Positions 8,693-17,836 of a DNA stretch of 64,000 nt are shown in pieces (position 1 is the first letter of the stretch; every line of letters begins with the position of its first letter). Origin of the DNA: Acrocarpospora pleiomorpha (lineage in GTDB: Bacteria > Actinomycetota > Actinomycetes > Streptosporangiales > Streptosporangiaceae); the NCBI RefSeq assembly GCF_009687885.1, contig NZ_BLAF01000013.1, forward strand, positions 165,892 to 229,891, given 5' to 3'. The notes below the pieces were generated by a model. The model was given only the letters and a program-made list of their open reading frames with translations, searched no databases and had not been told where the DNA came from. Position numbers and translations under genes: made by a program.

Positions 8693-11284
8693 GTGGGAGT
8701 TGCGCAGGTGTACCAATGGCCGCTGGCTGGGCGTCAGGCGGAGCTGAGCACGATTGAAACGGCGCTGGCGAGCGGCGGCCTCGCCCTGATCGGCGCGCCC
8801 GGGATGGGCAGGACCAGACTGGCCCGCGAAGCGCTGGCCCGATGGACGGCGTCAGGTGGCGTGGCCGAGTGGGTGGCGGCGACCCGCGCGGCGGCCTCGA
8901 TCCCGTTCGGCGCGCTCTCCCACCTGCTGCCGGGCAGCCAATGGCTGGCCGAGAGCCGGGTGGAACTGATCGCCCGAGTGGCGGACCGGGTGGCCGCGCG
9001 CACCGCCGGGAAGCCGACCCTGTTCGTCGTGGACGACGCCCACCTGCTGGACGAGGCCTCGGCCGCGCTGCTGCGCCAGCTCACGGCCCAGCGCCTGGTG
9101 ATCCCGCTGATCACCGCCTGCTGCTGCGAGCCCGCGACCGACGCCGTCGCCGCCCTCTGGAAAGACACAGCGGTACGACTAAGCGTGGGCCCGCTGCCCC
9201 CGAAGGCGGTGGATCGCCTGCTCGACCTGACACTGGACGGCCGCATCGATCCCCTGAGCCGGCGGCGCCTGCACCGGCTCGCCGACGGCAACCCGCTGCT
9301 GCTGCGGGAACTGCTGGCCGACACGGTGGAGACCGGTGCTTTGAAGCGCCGGGACGGGCTCTGGCGCTGGCGCGGCGGCGTGCCGGCCAGGGCGCGGGTG
9401 GCGGACCTGGTCACGGCCCGGCTGCGCACGCTGGATCCCGCCGCCCGCGAGGTGCTGGAGATGATCGCCTGCGGCGAGCCGCTCGCGCTGGCCGTACTCC
9501 AGCGCCTGGCGGACCAGCAAACCATCGAAGCGGCGGAGCGCAGCGGGATGGCGGTCGCCGACCAGTCCGGCGCGAGGGTGACGCTGCGCCTGGCCCACTC
9601 GCTGTACGGCGAGGTGCTGCGAGCGGGCCTCCCGGTGACCCGCGCCCGGGCGATCTGGGGACGCCTCGCCGGCGCGCTGAACGCCGAGCCGATGCGCCGG
9701 CGCGACGACACGCTGCTCGCCGGGGTATGGCAGCTCCAGTCGGGCACGATCACACGCCCGGACCAGGTGCTCGAAGCCGCCAGGCAGGCCATCGGGCGGT
9801 TCGAGCTCGACCTGGCCGAACGGCTGGCCCGCGCCGCCGGTCCGGGGATCGACGCCGACTGGCTGCTCGCCCGGATCCTGTCCTACCAGGGCCGCGGCCG
9901 GGAGGCGGAGGCGGTGCTGCCCGCCGAACCCGAGCCGACCAGCGAGCCGCCGTCCATGCGGGCGGTCACCCGGGCGCTGATCCTGCACTGGGGTCTCGGC
10001 CGGACCAACGAGGCCGAGCAGGCGCTGGACGTCGGGTCAGGCCAGGACCTGACCGAGGCGACCCGCTCGTGGATCATGCTGTTCGACGGCCGGAGCCGGG
10101 CGGCGCTGCGATCCGCCGAGGACGTGCTCAGCCTGCCGGAACCCGACGAGCAGGCCGTGATCTGGGCCGCCATGAGCGGCGCCATGGCGGCCGGCCTGCT
10201 GGGCAGGCCCGACCGGGCCGCCGCCATCGCCGAACGCGGCCGCCAGGTGGCCGACGCCAACGCCGAGCGCTTCCCGTGGGGCCAGGCGCAGGTCGGATAC
10301 GGCCTCTGCATGTCCCTGCACACCGCCGGAAAGCCGATCGAGGCCGCCCGGGTGGCCGAACGCGGCTACCGGAGGGCGGTCGCCAGCAACTCCGCCATGA
10401 TGACGGCCGTCTGGGCCTCCTTCCGCGGGATCGTGGCCAAGGCAAGAGGTGACCTCGGCACAGCGCAGGCCGCCCTGCGGGAGGCCGTCGCCCTGCTGGA
10501 GGAGGAGGACGCCTACGGGCTGACCCGGGTCTGCCTGGCCGAACTGGCCGGAGCGCTCGCCCTGACCGGCGATGCCATCGGCGCCGAAGACCTGCTGGCC
10601 CGCGCCGACGAGCACGTGGGCGACCACAACCGCATGTTCGACGCCTGGATCCAGCTCAACCGGGCGTGGGCCGAGGCCGCTGGGGGCATGCTGTCGGCGG
10701 CGGCGGACACGGCGGCCCACGCGGCCAAGCTGGCCCGCGACACCGAACAGCCCATGATCGAGGCGTGGTGCCTGTACGACGCGGCCCGCTTGGGAGCCGC
10801 CGTACCCGATCGCCTGTCGGCGGTCGCGACAGCGGCCCCGCAGAGTTTCGCGCCCGTCCTCGCCGACGCGGCGGCCGCGCTGGCCACGGGCGCGCCGGAA
10901 GCCCTGGACCGGACCGCGGGTGTCTTCGCCGAGCGCGGGCACCTGCTGCTGGCGGCGGAGGCGGCCAAGCTGGCGGCCAGGGCGCGGATGCGCAACGGGC
11001 GCGGTTCTGAGGTGCGTGTGGCGCGGGAGCGGGCCACCGCGCTGGCCGAGATGTGCCCGCAGGCCCGTACGCCCCTGCTGGAGCTCAACGACTTCAGCGC
11101 CGTGCTCACCCCGCGCGAGCGCGAGATCGCCCGGCTGGCCGGTTCGCTGCCCAGCCGGGAGATCGCCGAGCGCCTCGGCCTGTCGGTCAACACCGTCAAC
11201 AACACCCTCGCCCGCGCGTACGCCAAGCTGGGCGTCAGCCGGCGCGGCGAACTCGCGGCGATCTTCGTCACCGACGGGGCGTGA
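8693..11284 (+). CDS. Large ATP-binding LuxR-family (LAL) transcriptional regulator
   Basis: 863 residues. The N-terminus has an AAA-type ATPase: P-loop LIGAPGMGRTRLA (about 30), Walker B LFVVDDAHLLDEAS (about 110), followed by a helical winged region and degenerate TPR-like helices (about 350-780). The C-terminus is a LuxR helix-turn-helix: LTPREREIARLAGSLPSREIAERLGLS then VNTVNNTLARAYAKLGVSRR. These regulators activate target promoters in response to a ligand or to ATP. The canonical P-loop Lys is replaced by Arg (G-x-G-R-T), which may weaken ATP hydrolysis. The start is GTG 8693, preceded by CGGAGGGG; a longer frame from 8435 lacks this. No obvious target gene is adjacent. Confidence 0.87.
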   Translation: MGVAQVYQWPLAGRQAELSTIETALASGGLALIGAPGMGRTRLAREALARWTASGGVAEWVAATRAAASIPFGALSHLLPGSQWLAESRVELIARVADRVAARTAGKPTLFVVDDAHLLDEASAALLRQLTAQRLVIPLITACCCEPATDAVAALWKDTAVRLSVGPLPPKAVDRLLDLTLDGRIDPLSRRRLHRLADGNPLLLRELLADTVETGALKRRDGLWRWRGGVPARARVADLVTARLRTLDPAAREVLEMIACGEPLALAVLQRLADQQTIEAAERSGMAVADQSGARVTLRLAHSLYGEVLRAGLPVTRARAIWGRLAGALNAEPMRRRDDTLLAGVWQLQSGTITRPDQVLEAARQAIGRFELDLAERLARAAGPGIDADWLLARILSYQGRGREAEAVLPAEPEPTSEPPSMRAVTRALILHWGLGRTNEAEQALDVGSGQDLTEATRSWIMLFDGRSRAALRSAEDVLSLPEPDEQAVIWAAMSGAMAAGLLGRPDRAAAIAERGRQVADANAERFPWGQAQVGYGLCMSLHTAGKPIEAARVAERGYRRAVASNSAMMTAVWASFRGIVAKARGDLGTAQAALREAVALLEEEDAYGLTRVCLAELAGALALTGDAIGAEDLLARADEHVGDHNRMFDAWIQLNRAWAEAAGGMLSAAADTAAHAAKLARDTEQPMIEAWCLYDAARLGAAVPDRLSAVATAAPQSFAPVLADAAAALATGAPEALDRTAGVFAERGHLLLAAEAAKLAARARMRNGRGSEVRVARERATALAEMCPQARTPLLELNDFSAVLTPREREIARLAGSLPSREIAERLGLSVNTVNNTLARAYAKLGVSRRGELAAIFVTDGA

Positions 11285-11343
11285 ACGGCGGCCGGCGGCG
11301 GGATCTGCCTGGGGCCCACCGCCGGCCGCCTGCTCGATGGCGC

Positions 11344-11523
11344 CTACGGGAACGACACGGTGGGGACGGGCTCCGGGGTGCAGACCGCGTCCGGGGGGCA
11401 GCCTGTCGGCGACGGCAGCGGGATCGGTGTCGGCGTGGTTCCCGCGTGGGCCGCGGTGGCCACGGCGATGACGCCCGTGCCAAGCAACGCGGCCACCATC
11501 AGGGCCGCCCGGCGTTTGTGCAT
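11344..11523 (-). CDS. Small secreted protein, unknown
   Basis: 59 residues starting at ATG 11523 with a perfect AGGAGG seven bases upstream. It has a signal peptide (MHKRRAALMVAALLGTGVIA, cleavage near AHA-GT) and a mature part of about 30 residues rich in Pro and Thr with two Cys (GCPPDAVCTPEPVPTVSFP). It is the last gene of a leftward group of secreted proteins (12025-12831, 11538-12017). The two closely spaced Cys could form a small disulfide loop. Function is unknown. Confidence 0.6.
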   Translation of the reverse strand: MHKRRAALMVAALLGTGVIAVATAAHAGTTPTPIPLPSPTGCPPDAVCTPEPVPTVSFP

Positions 11524-11537
11524 GATGTCCTCCTGAA

Positions 11538-12017
11538 TCACGGAATGGCTGGGACCACGAGCAGGACCACCGACTCGGCGTTGATGGGCGCGCCGGTGTT
11601 TCCGGCGGTGTAGCTGGCGCGCAGCAGGTACTGGCCGGGCTCGGACGCCGAGAGCGAGCCGATGCTCACCTCGTTGTGAACGCAGTTCGACCCGGTGAGC
11701 CGGAAGGAGTTGCTGGTGTACCAGTAATCCCCGAATTTGGTGATCTGGTAGAAGATCTGGGTGTCCTTCTTCAGCCCGTTCCCGCCGATGGACAGCGCGA
11801 GCGAACCGTAGGGCGAGAGAACGACCACGGGGACGCCGAACTGCTGGTTCCCCTCGTATCCGGACTGGTGGAGTCCGGCGGCGGATCTCACGTAGACATG
11901 GCCCGCCGTCGCGCATCCGGCGGCCTGCACCGGCTGCGCCGCCACCGCGAGCGACGCCATCAACGCCAGGCCGAACGGGACGAGCCCCCATCGGCGAGGG
12001 GTTGCGAGTGTGGACAT
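11538..12017 (-). CDS. Secreted protein of unknown function
   Basis: 159 residues with a signal peptide (MSTLATPRRWGLVPFGLALM..., cleavage near VQA-AGC). The mature part is predicted beta-rich, with two Cys (GCATAG and GSNCVHNEV) about 80 residues apart that could pair, and a C-terminal strand-like region SEPGQYLLRASYTAGNTG. The pattern resembles a small Ig- or PKD-like sandwich, but I cannot name a family. It lies 7 bp after the stop of the HExxH protein gene and is almost certainly in the same transcript. Function unknown. Confidence 0.7.
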   Translation of the reverse strand: MSTLATPRRWGLVPFGLALMASLAVAAQPVQAAGCATAGHVYVRSAAGLHQSGYEGNQQFGVPVVVLSPYGSLALSIGGNGLKKDTQIFYQITKFGDYWYTSNSFRLTGSNCVHNEVSIGSLSASEPGQYLLRASYTAGNTGAPINAESVVLLVVPAIP

Positions 12018-12024
12018 AGCTCCC

Positions 12025-12831
12025 CTATGAGCTGGGTATGGGGCACTTGAGGGCGAGCTCCCGCTCGAAGGCTCGCTGTGCGTTGGGATTGGAGCCCCAA
12101 GGACCGGAGTGGTCGCCGGGGAGCTTGCCGGTCAGGTGGGCGACCTCGTGCAGGACGAGCAGCGCGCGGATCTGATCGTTGCTGTAGGTCCTGACGACGT
12201 TGTAGAGCGCGGTGAGCGCGGGTGTGTTGACGAGGGCCTTGTACCCTTCCACCCGGGATTCGTTGAAGAACGGCTGCCAGAAGGTGATCTCGCTGGCGCC
12301 CTGGCCGTTCCGGGAGCCCGGAACCGAGGCCAAGGCGTCGGCCGCGTCCGGGTTGGTCCGGTCGGTCTCCATCTTGATGGTGCTTTTGTGCAGCACGTCG
12401 GGCACCTGGTCGGCGGTGATCCCCGCGTTCGCCAGGAAGTCTTTGCAGCTCTGCTTCTGGATCGCCTTGGAGGCGACATTCCAGGACTTGGACGTCTTCT
12501 GCCCCGGCGTGTCGGTGCGCGGCGATGTGGGTGGCGGCGGTGGCGGCGGATCGGGCGGGTTGATGGGCGGGGGAGGCGGCGGCGGGTCGATGGGCGGCCA
12601 GGGAGCGGTCGGGACGGGGTCATCGGGCGGGGCGGTGATGGTGCCCCCGCCGATGTCGCTGCACCACACCGATCCCGTCGAGGTGTTCACGGTGCAGTTG
12701 GCGTAGCTCGGTGGAGCGGCTACCACCTGCACCATTCCGACGAAAGCCGCAGCCGCCGCGAGGGCCGCGGCGGTGATCGCGCGGGACTTGCGTGAGCGGC
12801 GTCTGCGCTTATTGGTCTGGTTACTTGCCAT
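12025..12831 (-). CDS. Secreted protein with HExxH zinc-site motif and proline-rich linker
   Basis: 268 residues. A basic N-terminus (KRRRRSRKSR) precedes a signal peptide-like segment cleaved near YA-NC. A Pro-rich linker follows (about 72-110), then a globular domain. This contains LLVLHEVAHLTG with His228-Glu-x-x-His232 and a nearby acidic/His pair (PGDH), compatible with a zincin-type metalloprotease active site; the overall family is not recognised. ATG 12831 has AAAGGAGA upstream and is preferred to a longer in-frame extension. The start overlaps the Fic gene stop by 11 bp, so the two are coupled. The proline linker suggests display on or through the cell wall. Confidence 0.7.
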   Translation of the reverse strand: MASNQTNKRRRRSRKSRAITAAALAAAAAFVGMVQVVAAPPSYANCTVNTSTGSVWCSDIGGGTITAPPDDPVPTAPWPPIDPPPPPPPINPPDPPPPPPPTSPRTDTPGQKTSKSWNVASKAIQKQSCKDFLANAGITADQVPDVLHKSTIKMETDRTNPDAADALASVPGSRNGQGASEITFWQPFFNESRVEGYKALVNTPALTALYNVVRTYSNDQIRALLVLHEVAHLTGKLPGDHSGPWGSNPNAQRAFERELALKCPIPSS

Positions 12832-13651
12832 ACGTTCTCTCCTTTCTTCCACTTCTGCCGAGCAGGACCTGAACATTGGCGGCCGACATCACTGCCAGGT
12901 CCGCCACATACCGGCACCAGAACGCGCGGTCGCCCTCGCGGAAACGGCGGTGCGCCTCCAGGAACCGGGGCATGTTCGCGGCGAACAGCAGGCCCAGCGG
13001 CGGGACCAGCGAGGCGACGAGCCCCCGCCGCTGGGGAATCACCTGCATCAGACATCGGCCAAGGCGTCCGTTGCCATCCAGGAACGGATGGATGAACTCA
13101 AGCTGGGCGTATCCGACGGCGGCCTGCTCCAGCGGGCTCACGTCGTCGCGGCGCAGGTAGGCCAGCAGGTCCGCGATCAACTCCGGGACCAGCTCGTGCG
13201 GCGGCCCGACGAACACCGCGTCAGCGGGTGCCGCCGCACAGAGCCACACCAGCCGCTCGCGCAGCCCGCCGAGGCTCGGCACGAGGGTGGCGTGCAGCCC
13301 CGTCAGCCAGTCGAGCTCGACAGCCAGCGCGGTGGCGCCAGCGGCCACGGCGCGGCGGAACGCGGCCATCGCCCGGTGGGGGTCACGGCCCAGACGCACC
13401 TGCCGCCCCACGGCCAGCGCGTTGACCTGCGGGCTCGGCAGTGACTCGGCATGCAGCAGCGAGGTGACCAGCTGGTCCCCGCGGCGGTGCCCCGACACGA
13501 TCGCGTCGCACTCGCGCGCCGCCTCCTCGGCCTCAGCGAAGCCCCCGCAGACATCCGCCGTGGCGATCGGCGGGGGGATCAGCGCCGCGTATCCGCGGCC
13601 GTCGGACCACACGCCGTGCACCACACGCGTCGCCGCCACCGGCCCAGCCAT
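12821..13651 (-). CDS. Fic/DOC family protein (AMPylase-type)
   Basis: 276 residues. The signature HPFLDGNGRLGRCL starts at His188 and matches HPFx[D/E]GNGRxxR exactly: catalytic His, acidic Mg ligand and phosphate-binding Asn-Gly-Asn-Gly-Arg. The N-terminal segment (about 1-120) has the helical lead-in seen in stand-alone Fic proteins with an N-terminal FicN domain. Such enzymes transfer AMP or other phosphate-containing groups to target proteins. No inhibitory (S/T)xxxE(G/N) motif is obvious next to the core. It heads an operon with secreted proteins and is divergent from the CHAT-NTPase gene. ATG 13651 has GGGAG upstream. Confidence 0.88.
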   Translation of the reverse strand: MAGPVAATRVVHGVWSDGRGYAALIPPPIATADVCGGFAEAEEAARECDAIVSGHRRGDQLVTSLLHAESLPSPQVNALAVGRQVRLGRDPHRAMAAFRRAVAAGATALAVELDWLTGLHATLVPSLGGLRERLVWLCAAAPADAVFVGPPHELVPELIADLLAYLRRDDVSPLEQAAVGYAQLEFIHPFLDGNGRLGRCLMQVIPQRRGLVASLVPPLGLLFAANMPRFLEAHRRFREGDRAFWCRYVADLAVMSAANVQVLLGRSGRKERTYGK

Positions 13652-13909
13652 CGTTTGCTCCCGTCACCGGCCGACTGCCTGGGCGAGGAACGCTAGTGAG
13701 GGGGCGGAAGGCGTACCAGATCAGCGGGAGTCACCAGATTTACGCCAGGCATGACCATGACACCGGCGCCTTGACCGCACGCCAGTGCCATGTGTTCGGA
13801 ATGTGCTGGTCGGGTGGATGGTGGTGGTTTCGCGTATTCGCCTATGCGAGCCCCGACGAGATGGCAATGTGCGGGCGTACACGTTCATGTTCACGGGCGA
13901 GGGAGTTAC

Positions 13910-16900
13910 GTGACACAGACGCTTCGGGCTGTTGAGGTGGCCGGGTTCCACCGGTGGCGATGGGTGCTCTCCGCCGATTCCGGGCGGGTCCTGGCCGACC
14001 ACCAGGTCGACCTGGATGTCAACGCCGCCGAATACGAAGCGTTCTGCGATCTTTTCCGGCATCTGGCCCGGCACCGGTTGCCGCACGATCGTGTCGGGTC
14101 GGAGGCGGAGGCCGTCGACCGGGTCAGCGCGTGGATCAGCGAGCAGGTGCTGGGCAGGACGATCTTGGCGAGGCTTTCCGGCACAGTCCGGGTTCTCGTT
14201 CCCCGTGGTGCGGAGTTCCTTCTGTCGAGACCGCTGGAACTGGCCAGAGTCAGCGGGGTTCCGCTGGCGCGCAAGCAGGTCAGTCTGATCTACGAGCTCG
14301 ACGGCCACGCGAAGCCGTACGAAAAGGAGGACGTGGCCGGGAGCGTGCGGATCCTGGCCCTGTTCTCCATGCCCGCGCGTTCCTCGGTGCTCGCCCTGCG
14401 TCGCGAGCGCTACGAGCTGACCAACACCGTGCGCACCATCGCCACCAAGTCCCGGAAGGCGATCGAACTGCGCGTCCTGCAGTACGGCGTGACACGCGAG
14501 CGCCTGGCCGAGGCCGTCGAAGAATACCCAGGCTGGGATGTGCTCCACGTGTCCGGACATGGCGACGTCGGCACGTTCCTCCTGGAACAGGCCAACGGTG
14601 ACCCTGACCCCATCTCCACCGGAGAACTCGTCGAGTTGCTCGCGCCCGCCCGGAGCCGCCTGAAACTGGCCGTGCTCTCAGCGTGCCAGTCGGGCGCGGC
14701 GGAAGCGGCGAGCACGCTGCTCACCCTGGGGCTGCACGAGCTCGCCGAGCAGGTCGCGGACGGCTCGAGCTCGCCAGGCGACCAGGTCGGCCTGGCGCGC
14801 GGCCTGGTCGAGGAGCTGGGCGTGACCGCGCTGGCGATGCGCTATCCGGTCGCGGACGGTTTCGCGGTCGCGCTCGCCAGGGAGCTGTACCCGCGCCTGC
14901 TCGGCGCGGGGCAGCCGGTCGACCGCGCGGTCGCGCTCGCGTTGCCGAAGGCGGTTGGGGAAAGGCCGACCGCCGCGGTGCCCGCCGCCTCGATCGGAAC
15001 CCCGATGCTGGTCGGCGCGGGGACCGTCGGCCTGCGGGTGGCGCCACCGCCCGGCCAGGCGATTCTGGATCCGTACGCCGAGCGTATGGCGTGGTTCAAG
15101 CCTGAGCCGGAGCGTTTCGTCGGCCGTACGAAGGCTCTGGTCGAGGCGAGCGCGGCGCTGGCGCCCGAGAGCGGCCGCACGGGTGTGCTGTTCGTCGGCA
15201 TGGTGGGCGCGGGCAAGTCCTACTGCGCGTTGGAACTGGCCCATCAGCATCGGGGCAGATTCGGTGCGCTGGCCTGGTGGGGCGCCCCGGCGGAACCCGA
15301 CGAGTTCGACCAGGCGCTCACCGACTTCGCCGACGCGCTGGAGACCCAGCTGAACATCCCCATGCGGCACGCGGTGGGCAGCGAGGCCGAGCTGCGACGG
15401 TTCCTGCCCAGGCTGGCCGCGGTGTTCCGGGAGGAGGCGGTGCTGCTGGTCCTGGACAACGTGGACACCCTGCTGTCCGGCAACGGCTCCTGGCGTGACC
15501 CCATGTGGGGACTGCTGATGGAGAGCCTGACCAGCCACGGCGGGCTGTCCCGCGTGGTGCTGACCAGCCGGGTCGCACCCGCCGGCCTCGACCCTCGCCA
15601 CGTGGTCGTGCTGCCGACGCATGCGCTCTCGGTCGCCGAATCGGTGCTGCTCGCCCGCGAGTTGCCGCACCTGGGCGCGCTTCTGCAGGACGAGCCCACC
15701 GCCGAGCGTGCCCCGGCACGGTCCGACACCAGCCTGCAACTCGCCCGCAGAGTGCTGAACATGGCCCAAGGCCACCCGAAATTACTCGAACTCGCCGACA
15801 AAGCCGCAGCCGAACCCGGCCGTCTCGAAGCCGCGCTGGCCGCGGCCGAGGCGGCGGGCCGGGACGCGCCGGTCACCGCTTTCTACACCACCGGGGCCAG
15901 CGCACTCGACGGCGGCCAGTTCATTCGCCTGCTCGGCGCGTGGACCAGCACGGCGCTGTCGGGCCTGCCGGCGCCCGCCCGCGTCCTGGTCGACCTGCTC
16001 GCCCACATCGAGGAGGGCGAGCGCCGGTCGTGGATCGTGAGCGAGGTGTGGCACCTGGTCTGGCGGGAGCTGTACGACGAAGAGCCGCCCCCGCTGGAGC
16101 TCGCCCTGGAACCGCTGGTCTCCGCCGTGATGGTGGAGGTCCAGCGGATCGACCGCCAGGATTCGCGCATTCCTCGGCAGATCTACCGCCTGCATCCCGG
16201 TGTCGGCGAGGCGATCCGCGCCGGCATCGATCCGGCCTTCGGCGCGGTCGTGGACGAGATGACGATCTTCTGTCTCGCGGCCGTCTACGACCTCGCGCAC
16301 GAGGAGGAGAGCCAGGGCGGATCGGGCTGGGCGATCCCCTCCTCCGGCCTGGCCACGGCCCCCTACCTGCTGCGAAGCGGGCGCTGGGAGGAGGCGACCG
16401 ACATGCTCGAAACCGTCACCGACCGCGCCCAGGACCCTGCGACAACGAATCGGGCGCTCGGCTACCTGCGCCGCATGGTGGAGCACCACGACGGGCTCAA
16501 CCGGCCAACGGTGGCGACCCTGTATGCCAAGCTCCTGTCCAGGAGCGACCCGCAGGCAGCCGCGGAGATCCTCCAGGAAGTCAGCCAGAACTGCTATGGA
16601 CTCCAGCAGTTCGACCTGGCCTCGCACGCGCTGTACCTGTGCGTGCAGCTCTGGCGCGATCATGGCAACGTGCACGTCGCGCTCGGCCTGACCAAACTCC
16701 TCGAGCACATGACCGAGCGCGCGGGCTTCGGTCCATGGACCCAGGCAGGCGACGAGTGCCTCCGGCTGACCATCCTGAGCGAGCTGGGTAAGTATGACGA
16801 GGTGGTCGATCGAGCCTTCGCGCTGGTCGAGCTGGTCGACATGCTGCCCGATGACTCCGGCGCGCCGGAACGGGTCACGCCGGTGAGCGTCCGGGAGGTC

Positions 16901-17830
16901 GTCCTCAGCACCGCCCTCGGCGCGGCCGTCCAGGTCAAGGACTTTCATTTCGCGCTGGACATCTGCGAGCGCATCGAGGAGTCGCATCTGCGCCGGGGCG
17001 CCTCAGATCACGAGCGAGCCCGGTTGCGCCTCAACAACGCCACGATGCTGCTGTGTCTCGATCGTTTCGACGAGGCGGAGGACGTGCTGCGTGAGTGTCA
17101 GGCCATCTTCGAGGACGACGAGGACTTCGCCCTGCTCAGCCAGGTGTTCCGAATGCGAGCGCAGATACAGGCCGAGCTCGGCCGCACGGCCGGCGCGCTC
17201 ACCATGGCCCAAGCCGGGCTGCGCTACGCGTATCAAGGTTCCGGGCCGGGTGAGTTGGCCCGGGGCCACGACGACGTGGCCTCCTACCTCGCGGACAACG
17301 GGCACCCCACGCAGGTCCACCTCGCGCACCGGATGGCGGCGGTCATCCTGCGCGAGGCCGTCGAGCGCGCCGCGAGCGGGGCGACCGTTACGGATTTGTC
17401 CTCCCTGCTGGAGTACGGTTCCGACCTGTTCCCTCGCTCCATGGAAGAGCTCAACGACACGGTGGAACGTATACCGGGCGTGCGGTTCGACGACGTCCTG
17501 CGAACCCTGGTGCCGGACGAAGCAGACCGCGCCGAGCTGTACGACTCCACTGTGGGCGCGTTTCGCACGCGTGCGGAGATCGCTCAGGGTGCTCTCGCGA
17601 ACTACCGCGAGGAACGAGTGGCCCTGATGGACGCCATCCACCGTGCGGCCGAGGGTGAGGTCGGTCCGAGCCTGTTCGACGGCTTGGACGAGGCCAGCGC
17701 CGACCTCGTCCGGATGTTCATCCATGGGCAGGCGTCGAATGATCCGTGGGATCAACGGGATCTACCCGCTCCGAAGCGGCTACCTGGTCGATGGCTGGAT
17801 CGTCTCCGCTCTTCTCTTCGCAGGCAGTAG
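13910..17830 (+). CDS. CHAT-domain (caspase-like) / STAND NTPase / TPR protein
   Basis: 1306 residues. Residues about 150-390 form a CHAT peptidase domain: DVLHVSGHGDVGTF supplies the catalytic His217 and LAVLSACQSGAAE the Cys259. The next domain is a STAND-type NTPase with P-loop FVGMVGAGKSYCALEL (Lys436), Walker B VLLVLDNVDTL (about 513) and a VVLTSRV sensor strand. From about 700 to 1200 the sequence is helical repeats of TPR character. This caspase-sensor-repeat layout is found in bacterial conflict systems, where target recognition by the repeats activates the protease. The start is GTG 13910 with GGGAG upstream. No separate substrate gene follows; it ends 6 bp before a convergent gene. 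Immune function is inference. Confidence 0.85.
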   Translation: MTQTLRAVEVAGFHRWRWVLSADSGRVLADHQVDLDVNAAEYEAFCDLFRHLARHRLPHDRVGSEAEAVDRVSAWISEQVLGRTILARLSGTVRVLVPRGAEFLLSRPLELARVSGVPLARKQVSLIYELDGHAKPYEKEDVAGSVRILALFSMPARSSVLALRRERYELTNTVRTIATKSRKAIELRVLQYGVTRERLAEAVEEYPGWDVLHVSGHGDVGTFLLEQANGDPDPISTGELVELLAPARSRLKLAVLSACQSGAAEAASTLLTLGLHELAEQVADGSSSPGDQVGLARGLVEELGVTALAMRYPVADGFAVALARELYPRLLGAGQPVDRAVALALPKAVGERPTAAVPAASIGTPMLVGAGTVGLRVAPPPGQAILDPYAERMAWFKPEPERFVGRTKALVEASAALAPESGRTGVLFVGMVGAGKSYCALELAHQHRGRFGALAWWGAPAEPDEFDQALTDFADALETQLNIPMRHAVGSEAELRRFLPRLAAVFREEAVLLVLDNVDTLLSGNGSWRDPMWGLLMESLTSHGGLSRVVLTSRVAPAGLDPRHVVVLPTHALSVAESVLLARELPHLGALLQDEPTAERAPARSDTSLQLARRVLNMAQGHPKLLELADKAAAEPGRLEAALAAAEAAGRDAPVTAFYTTGASALDGGQFIRLLGAWTSTALSGLPAPARVLVDLLAHIEEGERRSWIVSEVWHLVWRELYDEEPPPLELALEPLVSAVMVEVQRIDRQDSRIPRQIYRLHPGVGEAIRAGIDPAFGAVVDEMTIFCLAAVYDLAHEEESQGGSGWAIPSSGLATAPYLLRSGRWEEATDMLETVTDRAQDPATTNRALGYLRRMVEHHDGLNRPTVATLYAKLLSRSDPQAAAEILQEVSQNCYGLQQFDLASHALYLCVQLWRDHGNVHVALGLTKLLEHMTERAGFGPWTQAGDECLRLTILSELGKYDEVVDRAFALVELVDMLPDDSGAPERVTPVSVREVVLSTALGAAVQVKDFHFALDICERIEESHLRRGASDHERARLRLNNATMLLCLDRFDEAEDVLRECQAIFEDDEDFALLSQVFRMRAQIQAELGRTAGALTMAQAGLRYAYQGSGPGELARGHDDVASYLADNGHPTQVHLAHRMAAVILREAVERAASGATVTDLSSLLEYGSDLFPRSMEELNDTVERIPGVRFDDVLRTLVPDEADRAELYDSTVGAFRTRAEIAQGALANYREERVALMDAIHRAAEGEVGPSLFDGLDEASADLVRMFIHGQASNDPWDQRDLPAPKRLPGRWLDRLRSSLRRQ

Positions 17831-17836
17831 CTCGCA

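Noticed and set aside
14678..16987. Long minus-strand frames under the CHAT-NTPase gene
   Set aside because: No protein motifs; the forward gene has CHAT and P-loop signatures throughout the same region.
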